Shown here in pieces: positions 1 through 5,886 of a stretch of 35,962 nt of DNA. The stretch spans positions 1 through 35,962 of the forward strand of contig CALWDO010000031.1 of assembly GCA_944376715.1 (NCBI GenBank). The letters run 5' to 3'. The position numbers and the translations under genes are program-made. This stretch comes from an uncultured Lachnoclostridium sp. Its GTDB lineage: Bacteria > Bacillota > Clostridia > Lachnospirales > Lachnospiraceae. Each line of letters opens with the position of its first letter. Within the stretch, counting starts at the first letter, position 1. The notes under the pieces were generated by a model. It made no database searches, was not told the origin of the DNA, and saw only the letters and a program-made list of their open reading frames with translations.

Positions 1-56
1 CACTCCTGTTCGTCATCATATGCACATAAATCCAAAACTAATTTTTCGATATTCAT
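1..56 (-). CDS. Start of probable AlbA_2 (schlafen-type) domain protein, cut by window edge
   Basis: Only the first 18 codons lie in the window. Translation starts at an ATG (56..54) preceded by an AAAGGATGAAAG ribosome binding site, and reads MNIEKLVLDLCAYDDEQE before running off the left edge. A short N-terminal helix followed by an acidic 'E.(E/W)' segment is how many AlbA_2-domain (divergent AAA-4 / schlafen-like) proteins of Clostridia begin; the next residues there are usually WFEFK. That assignment rests on so few residues that it is a resemblance, not a proof. The gene is preceded by a large inverted repeat around its -10 box (see 71-127), which suggests autoregulation. It is oriented like the decayed mobile and defence fragments upstream of it. 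Confidence 0.4.
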   Translation of the reverse strand, partial: MNIEKLVLDLCAYDDEQE

Positions 57-70
57 AATCTTTCATCCTT

Positions 71-127
71 TTCCCAACTTTTATTCCCAACACCAATACT
101 ATAACACATTGGGAATAAAGTTGGGAA
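71..127 (-). promoter_or_regulatory. Operator-like inverted repeat around the -10 box of the gene at the left edge
   Basis: Two nearly perfect inverted arms lie at 71-90 and 109-127. The right arm reads ttgggaataaagttgggaa and the left arm is its reverse complement with one extra base. Each arm holds two direct copies of TTGGGAA spaced 5-6 bp apart, giving four half-sites. Between the arms, a minus-strand TATAGT (103..98) is a good -10 candidate, so a protein binding the arms would cover the promoter. The start codon of the downstream gene is 15 bp beyond the left arm. Operator function is inferred from this geometry. Confidence 0.6.
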
Positions 128-169
128 TATTTTATGTATTTATCGAAAAAATATTCCGAAAACTTATCA

Positions 170-417
170 AAATTGTAATTTGCGCCGAGCAACGGCCACT
201 CGGCAGGGCACAACGGCAATCCATCCAGGCCTTGAAGGACTAGAAACCTTCTTCATTGTTACCGAATTCAAAGGCCTTCTTTGTGTATTCATAGTTCCGC
301 CAGTCGAATGCGCGGGTGAAGTGCGTCTCACTTCCAATATCAATACCAATAATCAAAGTTTGCTAAAGTTTTTTCAGTAATAGACGCAATTCTCTTGTTT
401 TGTGTGTTATACTTCAT
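170..417 (-). pseudogene. IS110-family transposase remnant (5' end only)
   Basis: A start ATG at 417..415 follows a GAGGTAAC ribosome binding site and reads MKYNTQNKRIASITEKTL. A frameshift follows, and the reading frame then continues as GIDIGSETHFTRAFDWRN and YTKKAFEFGNNEEGF. This is the characteristic opening of IS110-family transposases: a first Asp in the 'GIDIGSE' RuvC-like DEDD motif, then 'ARAFDWRG' and 'F.N...GF'. A TAG stop interrupts the frame directly after EEGF, and recognisable homology ends near 220. Everything after the first roughly 55 codons of a usual ~400-codon gene, including the C-terminal serine domain, is missing. It cannot be active. The adjoining left-end noncoding region (418-575) is retained. 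Confidence 0.72.
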
Positions 418-575
418 TTCAGTTACCTCTCTGTTCTGTAAGATTTGTACTAGCCGGCAAAGTCAGCAAATCTTATTTTGCTCTGAGGTATCTTCTTTTA
501 TCACCCGCTTTTCTCGGGGCTCCCTATGTTTGTATTATACAGGAAGCTCCTTATAAGAAAATTGCCGAGGTCACC
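418..575 (-). ncRNA. Putative IS110 left end with bridge-RNA-like stem-loops (relic)
   Basis: IS110-group elements carry a structured bridge RNA between the left end and the transposase start. This stretch sits exactly there relative to the transposase remnant. On the minus strand it holds a perfect TATAAT (539..534), then a CCCG/CGGG stem-loop close to the start (about 500-518), then a strong 8-bp stem AAGATTTG/CAAATCTT (467-474 with 440-447) that closes a 19-nt loop. A stem enclosing a large loop is the general shape of a bridge-RNA recognition loop. In IS110 elements the -35 box is often supplied by the other end after circularisation, which fits a -10 box without a convincing -35. The RNA identity is inference from position and folding by eye. 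Confidence 0.4.
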
Positions 576-601
576 CTCTAACAGGCAACCTCAACAGACA
601 G

Positions 602-966
602 TTAAATCTGACGGCCCTTGTAATTTTCTTTGAGCTTCTGTGCCGCACGATTTAACTTCTGTGTAATGTTGTTCTCATCGGCACCAATCCTTGCCGCATA
701 ATCGCGTACCGTCTCGCCATCCAAACGCACTGCGATAAATGCGTCGGCCCATTCTGGCTTCTTAACAAAAACTTTCCTAAAGGAAGCACGTTAATGCTAT
801 GAAAGCCACCGCCATCAAAATTGCTATCAACAAACTTCTTTATTTCACTTGTGAAGAGCTCTATGTAGTTTTCCTGCAAATAGCTTTTAAGATCCGGATA
901 TTTTGCCATTCCCCGCATCACCTCTGCTTTCGTAAGACAGGTGATGTTTATACGCCACCTGCCCAT
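602..966 (-). pseudogene. Frameshifted small gene with sigma-70 region-4-like HTH end
   Basis: An ATG at 966..964, 5 bp after the HsdR fragment's stop, opens a frame (MGRWRINITCLTKAEVMRG, then YPDLKSYLQENYIELF) that looks protein-like for about 60 residues. Near 790 the protein-like frame jumps by one. It continues without its own start codon as FRKVFVKKPEWADAFIAVRL, then YAARIGADENNITQKLNRA, ending GRQI with TAA at 604..602. The second part resembles the helix-turn-helix of sigma-70 region 4, as in the small sigma-like proteins of integrative elements. I do not recognise the first part. Either a single gene has a frameshift near 785-795, or two fragments have been joined. It lies between the HsdR and IS110 remnants. 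Confidence 0.5.
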
Positions 967-970
967 TTTC

Positions 971-1618
971 TTAATAGTACTGTTCAATATAGCTGTATGC
1001 CTTATCGAATACTTCCTTATCCTTGATTTTATACTTAACCCATACGACACTGCGGAGTGCCTTCTTGACTTCCTGGCGACCGCCGGTCGTATTCTGCCAA
1101 CCATCAAAACGAACGATCTTTACGATGTCGTCAATATCTGTAACGATACGCTCAACGATGACAGGTGTATTGATATTCTTCACACCATTGAAGAGTTCTG
1201 TAAGTGCGGCCTTGCCCTTATCAACTTCTTCCTCCGGAACGACCTCCTTCTCGGCCTGTGCTGCTTCTCTTGCAAGCTCAAGCAGCATCTTCAGAAATTC
1301 GATACTGTTAATCAGGCCCTGCTCGTGCTGTTCACGGAGCTTCTCCAGCTTGTCGCCTAAACGCATAAACTTCGGATCATCCGAATGCTTATGAATGCGG
1401 GCAACAAGGTCAATCTCGACCCTCTTCGCTGCATTCTTCGCACTTTTATGTTTCTCAATGAAGGCATCAATGAGCTCTGCGTCAAGAGAAAGAATCTCCT
1501 CGTCGTCATGAACCGCGCCGACGTCCATGTTGGAGTCTACAATTTCCATCGTCTTAGGTCCAAGTGCAGCCCATATGAGTCCGCCGCCGCCATTAGTAGG
1601 CTTTACGGATTCAAACAC
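971..1618 (-). pseudogene. Type I restriction enzyme R subunit (HsdR), C-terminal fragment
   Basis: This 215-codon frame matches only the C-terminal helical domain of type I restriction endonuclease R subunits. It begins with GLIWAALGPKTMEI. It then has the long charged helices (KFMRLGDKLEKLREQHEQG, NSIEFLKMLLELA) and the conserved ending VERIVTDIDDIVKIVRF, WQNTTGGRQEVKKAL, AYSYIEQYY. A complete HsdR is roughly 900-1100 residues. The nuclease and helicase motor domains are absent, because upstream sequence belongs to a Fic fragment instead. No hsdM or hsdS is nearby. The last ~200 codons are intact with a normal stop. The ATG at 1618 is probably just an internal Met, and I treat the piece as a non-functional remnant. 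Confidence 0.75.
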
Positions 1619-1633
1619 CTTAGCCCAACCCTA

Positions 1634-1961
1634 TCACTGTTTGAATCTGTATTTCCCTTTTCCGTGCCCGGTTACCGGTTCAATGATTTCTTGTTTCGTC
1701 ATTTCGCGAAGAAGTTCTGTACTTCTGGTCGGCTTCAACCCGAGAATCTTCTGAACATCCGACCTGCCAAAAATCGTCTGAAAACCAAATTTATCCAATA
1801 ATTTACAAAAAACCAAGTGTCCGAAGATACTTGATAAAGAACACAGCCGTTGTTCTGGTATTACCCTCCTCAAATACATGGATTTGCCACAGTCTCGAAA
1901 TAAATATCGCAAGATGATGGATGATTTCGTCTGTTTTCGTTATATTGTAATCTCTGATACA
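1634..1961 (-). pseudogene. Fic-family protein, C-terminal remnant with frameshift
   Basis: Reading the minus strand from about 1961, one frame gives KTDEIIHHLAIFISRLWQI and then the Fic core motif HVFEEGNTRTTAVFF followed by IKYLRTLGF, then a TAA. The protein continues one frame over as LLDKFGFQTIFGRSDVQKIL and ends IIEPVTGHGKGKYRFKQ, a winged-helix tail common after Fic domains. Fic enzymes transfer AMP (or other phosphates) to proteins; the His of HxFxxGN is the catalytic base, and it is preserved here. The N-terminal part is missing because rlmD sequence takes over at 1940. With both a truncation and a frameshift near 1805 it is a remnant. The tail runs straight into the HsdR fragment. 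Confidence 0.72.
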
Positions 1962-3346
1962 TCCTGCATGAGAATCTTTCTATCACTCAATTTTTCCCTC
2001 TCCAATTTCACACAGACCTCGCAGTGCACCGTCCCCGGAAACATATCGCACGCCTTCACCTTCTTCACCTCATACCCTTCCCCGCACAGGTACTTCAGAT
2101 CCCTCGCCAGCGTGGCGCTGTCGCAGCTCACGTACACGATCCGGTCCGGCTGCATCTTCACCATGGTTTCCAGGCAGGCGGCGTCGCAGCCCTTCCGGGG
2201 CGGGTCTACCACGATCACGTCTGCGTGGATCCCTTCCTTCTCGTATTTTTCCGGCAGGACTTCTTCCGCCTTGCCCACATAAAATTCCGCGTTGGAGATA
2301 TCATTTAACGCCGCGTTGCGGCGGGCGTCCTCGATGGCTTCGGGTACGATCTCCACACCGTACACTTTTCCTGCCTTCTGCGCCAGGAAAAGAGAGATGG
2401 TGCCGATCCCGCAGTAGAGATCCCAGACGGTTTCCTCTCCTTTCAGGTCCGCGTATTCCAGCGCCGTCTCATAGAGCTTCCGGGTCTGCACCGGGTTTAC
2501 CTGAAAGAAGGAGAGGGGTGAGATCTGATAGCGGATTTCTCCGATCAGGTCTGTGATGTAGGCCTGTCCCCACACGGGGATCATCTCGCTTCCCATGATC
2601 ACATTTGTGTTTTTCTGATTTACATTGATGCTGATGCTGGTCATGCCCGGTACTTCCCGCAGAGAATCTGTCAGGGCATCCTGAGCAGAGATACGGCGTC
2701 CGTTCAGGATCAGGCAGACCATGATCTCGCCCGTGACAAATCCTTTGCGGATCAGCACATGGCGGAGCAGCCCTTTTCCGCTCTGCTCATCATAAGCGGG
2801 GATCTTATATGTTTCCATATGATCCAGAATCTTTTCCAGAATCATCTGGTTTTCCTCCACGCCCAGCCAGCACTCCGTGCACGGAATGATCCGATGGCTC
2901 CGGGCCGCATAGAATCCGGTCACGGGGCGCCCTTCTTTGTCCGTCCCAAATGGGAACTGTGCTTTATTCCGGTATCTCCAGGGGGCTTCCATGCCCAGGA
3001 TCTCCGGTCTGGGAAGCCCGGTCAGGCCGCCGATACGGGTCAGATTATTCCACACTTTATTTACTTTATATCTCAGCTGCGCTTCATAGTTCATGGCCTG
3101 GAGCTGGCATCCGCCGCACTGGCGGGCGTGGACGCAGCGGGGCTCCACCCGGTCCGGCGACGGTTCCAATATTTTCATCAGGCGCGCGTAGCCGTAAGTC
3201 TTTTTTATCTTCATGACCTTCGCTTCCACCCGGTCGCCGATCACCGTATCCTTTACGAAGAATGTCATGCCGTCCAGTTTGCCGATTCCTTCTCCGTCAA
3301 CGCCCAGATCTTCGATGGTCAGTTCTATCATATCATCCTTTTTCAT
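1940..3346 (-). CDS. rlmD: 23S rRNA (uracil-1939-C5)-methyltransferase RlmD
   Basis: This SAM-dependent enzyme makes 5-methyluridine in 23S rRNA. Residues 1-60 form the TRAM domain. Cys71, Cys77 and Cys80 (CVHARQCGGC), with Cys156 or Cys159, match the [4Fe-4S] ligands of RumA/RlmD. The methyltransferase domain has the SAM motif DLYCGIG (309-315), DPPRKG (381-386), the catalytic nucleophile Cys408 in VYVSCDSATLARDL, and the ending FPGTVHCEVC (436-445). Length (468 aa) is normal. The start is fixed by AAAGGAGAGACCG before ATG. The last ~17 residues after VKLERE are not typical and overlap the Fic remnant, so the native stop may have been replaced when accessory DNA joined here. The related RlmCD type cannot be fully excluded. 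Confidence 0.9.
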   Translation of the reverse strand: MKKDDMIELTIEDLGVDGEGIGKLDGMTFFVKDTVIGDRVEAKVMKIKKTYGYARLMKILEPSPDRVEPRCVHARQCGGCQLQAMNYEAQLRYKVNKVWNNLTRIGGLTGLPRPEILGMEAPWRYRNKAQFPFGTDKEGRPVTGFYAARSHRIIPCTECWLGVEENQMILEKILDHMETYKIPAYDEQSGKGLLRHVLIRKGFVTGEIMVCLILNGRRISAQDALTDSLREVPGMTSISINVNQKNTNVIMGSEMIPVWGQAYITDLIGEIRYQISPLSFFQVNPVQTRKLYETALEYADLKGEETVWDLYCGIGTISLFLAQKAGKVYGVEIVPEAIEDARRNAALNDISNAEFYVGKAEEVLPEKYEKEGIHADVIVVDPPRKGCDAACLETMVKMQPDRIVYVSCDSATLARDLKYLCGEGYEVKKVKACDMFPGTVHCEVCVKLEREKLSDRKILMQDVSEITI

Positions 3347-3365
3347 CGGTCTCTCCTTTTGAAAA

Positions 3366-3407
3366 TGCCGGACGAAAAAAGCAGATTCAAGCCTTCTTCG
3401 TCCGGCA
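3366..3407 (-). terminator. Rho-independent terminator between yhaM and rlmD
   Basis: An 11-bp perfect stem, TGCCGGACGAA (3366-3376) with TTCGTCCGGCA (3397-3407), encloses a 20-nt loop. On the minus strand it is followed by TTTTC. It lies 31 bp past the yhaM stop and 20 bp before the rlmD start, so yhaM transcripts would end here before rlmD. Confidence 0.75.
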
Positions 3408-3437
3408 CATTATCTCTTTCACATATTTCAAATGCTC

Positions 3438-4382
3438 TTATTTACCGGTTTTCCGTATATTGGATTCAAACAGGCGGTTGTATCCCAGCCATCCCTGTTT
3501 ATCTCCGGCCGCTTCCAGCGCCTCGATCATGGTCTGCATATGGGCATCCGTGTTGTCCGCGAAATTCAGCGCTACCGCTTCCAGGAGCGCCGGCTTCTTC
3601 GGCGAACCGTATTCCAGCTCTCCGTGATGGGACAGGATGCAGTGTTTCAGCTCATTGGCAAGTTTCTGCGGGAATCCCGGAATCTTCCGGATGCGTTCTC
3701 CCACCATCTCCGTGCCGATCACGATATGCCCAAGCAGCTGTCCCTCATCCGTATAATCGTTTGCCGGAAACGGCGACAGTTCATATACTTTTCCAATGTC
3801 ATGGCACATGGCCGCGGCATAGAGCAGATCTTTGTTCAGCATCGGATACGCCTGAATATAATAGTTGCAGAGCTTTGTCACGCTCAGCGTATGCTCCAGA
3901 AGCCCGCCCACGAAACCGTGATGCACGGTCTTGGCAGCGCTGTTGAATTTAAACGCTCTCACAAACTCCTGGTCGTTTACAAAGAGATCCTTCAGCAGAG
4001 CCGACAGATACGGATTGGTTACCTTGTTCACGTATTCCAGCAGCTCCTGGTACATCTTTTCGATATCCTTTTTGCTTACCGGAAGATAATCCGCCGGATT
4101 GTACTCTCCTTCCCGGACTTTGCGCGCGCGCTTCACATTTAACTGGATCTGTCCCTGGAAACTGGTCACATCCGCCACGATATCCACGTAATCCATGCTT
4201 TCAAAATCATCGATGCCATTGGAATTAGGATCCCAGATCTTGGCGTCCACAGTTCCTGTCTTATCCTGAAGGATCAGATTTTCATAGGCTTTTCCCGCTT
4301 TCGTCAGAGCCGACTGACGGGTTTTGCACAGATAAATGCCGGAAACTCTCTCCCCTTCCCGGAATGTCTCAATATATTTCAT
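3438..4382 (-). CDS. yhaM: 3'-5' exoribonuclease YhaM-type (OB fold + HD domain)
   Basis: A metal-dependent 3'-to-5' exonuclease acting on RNA (and ssDNA) in the cytoplasm. Residues 10-95 form an OB-fold nucleic-acid binding domain (GKAYENLILQDKTGTVDAKIW). Residues 150-290 form the HD domain with HHGFVGGLLEHTLSV (His154/155, His164), CHDIGKV (His194-Asp195), a later GHI (His219) and ILSHHGE. Length of 314 aa matches the B. subtilis YhaM family. The ATG at 4382 is preceded by AGAAAGAGTG. It lies downstream of the HtrA-like gene with a 71-bp gap and is followed by a terminator. Confidence 0.9.
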   Translation of the reverse strand: MKYIETFREGERVSGIYLCKTRQSALTKAGKAYENLILQDKTGTVDAKIWDPNSNGIDDFESMDYVDIVADVTSFQGQIQLNVKRARKVREGEYNPADYLPVSKKDIEKMYQELLEYVNKVTNPYLSALLKDLFVNDQEFVRAFKFNSAAKTVHHGFVGGLLEHTLSVTKLCNYYIQAYPMLNKDLLYAAAMCHDIGKVYELSPFPANDYTDEGQLLGHIVIGTEMVGERIRKIPGFPQKLANELKHCILSHHGELEYGSPKKPALLEAVALNFADNTDAHMQTMIEALEAAGDKQGWLGYNRLFESNIRKTGK

Positions 4383-4453
4383 TCATACACACTCTTTCTA
4401 AATGATTTATTTGGCAACGGTCCGGGATGGCACACCGGCCCGAACTGTTACAT

Positions 4454-5716
4454 TTATTGTAATATAGTCAACTGCACTTCCACTTTCAATTCCTGGTATC
4501 CGGTCTTATCCGGGCGCTGACATATCACCTGGACATTCTGCCCGTTGGAGCATTTCAAAAGGATCGACCGCACATCCTTCAGGTTCGTAACCTGCTGCCC
4601 GCTTATAGACGTGATGATATCTCCCGGCTGGATGCCCCCCGCCATGGCCGGAGAATCCATCGCCACTTCCGATACATACACGCCCACCGGGATCTCTTCC
4701 TTCTCCGAAATTGTGGTGGTCACATCTGCTCCGATGATCCCCATATACACCAGATCCTGGCTGTTGGACAGATGCTCGATCTCTTCCTTCATGTCTGATA
4801 TGCCGTAAGCCTGTATCATATTTTCCTGGCCGTTGACCTCGCAGCGGTTCTGGATGATGCCTACGATCTTGCCGTCCCAGTTGATCAGGACGCCGCTGCT
4901 GTTGTCCGCTTTCGCCATATCCGTCGTCAGTACCGTATAACTTCCGTCGTAGATGCCCGCCGTCTGGGTTACAGAGGTCAGATTACCGAACAGGACGGAG
5001 CCATAGACTCCCGCCGGATTTCCCACTGCGATCACCGGTTCTCCATTCCTGGTCGTCTTCGAAGAACCCAGATCCGCGTACCGGATCACGTCCATTGTAG
5101 AATCCGAGATATCGCTCAGGTTCACGCTGACCATGGCGAGACCCGTATTTTTATTATAATTTTTCAGCGTTCCGGAAGCCGTGGTGCGGTCAAAGAACGT
5201 GATCTGAAGGCTCTCTCCGCCGCGTACTTCTTCGTATCCGGTCAGGATCAGAAGCTCCAGACCGTTATCCCCGATCACGATGCCGGATACTGTGCTCTGG
5301 CTGGTATAGATCTCGTCAAACCAGTCCGTATCCACAGAGAACACGGAAATATTCACCAGACTTTTTTCCGCCTGGTTTCCGATCTGTATGAGCTGCTGGT
5401 ACATTTTTTTATAATCCTCCAGCTCCATGCTGACCGTCTCCGTAATATACACGGTGGAATCTTCCCCTTCTTCTGCCTGGGTATCCTCTTCCTCCGCAGG
5501 GATCTCGATGGGCTGGATCTCCTGTTCTTCCGCCTGATTGTCCAGCAAAGGGAGCGCGAACGCCCAGACCCCCAGCGCCGCCAGGGCAAAAAGCACGCCG
5601 GACAGTATGCATGACGCGTATTTGCGCACCGTCCGATTCTGATATATGGGTTTCTGTTTGATCTTTTCCTGCATAAATAAATAATCGGAATCCTTTTTAT
5701 CCTTTAAGTCTGTCAT
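4454..5716 (-). CDS. HtrA/DegP-like trypsin-fold protein with PDZ domain, catalytic triad degraded
   Basis: I choose the ATG at 5716, which has GGGAGG seven bases upstream; a TTG 15 bp earlier is possible but unlikely. The protein has 420 residues: a basic cytoplasmic N-terminus, one membrane segment (about 36-57), an acidic linker, a trypsin-like fold (about 115-305), and a C-terminal PDZ domain (about 325-415; VYVSEVAMDSPAMAGGIQPGDII). In active HtrA proteases the triad is TNxHVV, TDLAV and GNSGG. Here the aligned segments are TGYEEV (159-164), TGLAM (191-195) and DNSSG (271-275). His and Asp are therefore replaced, and only a Ser (273) remains. It probably acts as a membrane-tethered binding or sensor protein on the outer face, not as a protease. 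It is divergent from mutS2. Confidence 0.8.
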   Translation of the reverse strand: MTDLKDKKDSDYLFMQEKIKQKPIYQNRTVRKYASCILSGVLFALAALGVWAFALPLLDNQAEEQEIQPIEIPAEEEDTQAEEGEDSTVYITETVSMELEDYKKMYQQLIQIGNQAEKSLVNISVFSVDTDWFDEIYTSQSTVSGIVIGDNGLELLILTGYEEVRGGESLQITFFDRTTASGTLKNYNKNTGLAMVSVNLSDISDSTMDVIRYADLGSSKTTRNGEPVIAVGNPAGVYGSVLFGNLTSVTQTAGIYDGSYTVLTTDMAKADNSSGVLINWDGKIVGIIQNRCEVNGQENMIQAYGISDMKEEIEHLSNSQDLVYMGIIGADVTTTISEKEEIPVGVYVSEVAMDSPAMAGGIQPGDIITSISGQQVTNLKDVRSILLKCSNGQNVQVICQRPDKTGYQELKVEVQLTILQ

Positions 5717-5790
5717 CACAGCCTCCCGCAAAAGAAACTCTTCTCCCCCGGTCCGTCATGAGGGCTTCCACCCGCTGTTGTCCAGAAAGT

Positions 5791-5819
5791 ATTATACTAA
5801 ATTTCCCCGAAAGTGTCTA
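5791..5819 (-). promoter_or_regulatory. Promoter for the HtrA-like gene
   Basis: The minus strand carries TAGACA (5819..5814), a 17-bp spacer, and TATAAT (5796..5791). This is a near-consensus vegetative sigma-A-type promoter. Transcription would begin near 5784, leaving a leader of about 70 nt. It lies in the 170-bp divergent gap shared with mutS2. Confidence 0.6.
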
Positions 5820-5829
5820 TAAGTTCTAC

Positions 5830-5858
5830 TTTTCATTCCTTTTTAAATGGAGTACAAT
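5830..5858 (+). promoter_or_regulatory. Possible mutS2 promoter
   Basis: On the plus strand TACAAT lies about 30 bp before the mutS2 start, with a weak TTTTCA 17 bp upstream of it. The -10 box is good and the -35 poor. It is the best candidate I see in the divergent gap. Confidence 0.35.
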
Positions 5859-5886
5859 GGTAACAGTTCAGACACAGGAGATATTT

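Noticed and set aside
16-219. 67-codon minus-strand frame
   Set aside because: It crosses the IS110 relic and the promoter repeat from a non-ATG start; the real gene begins at the ATG at 56 in another frame.
2759-3946. 395-codon plus-strand open frame
   Set aside because: It lies antisense to rlmD and yhaM, both of which are certain; its composition is that of a shadow frame.
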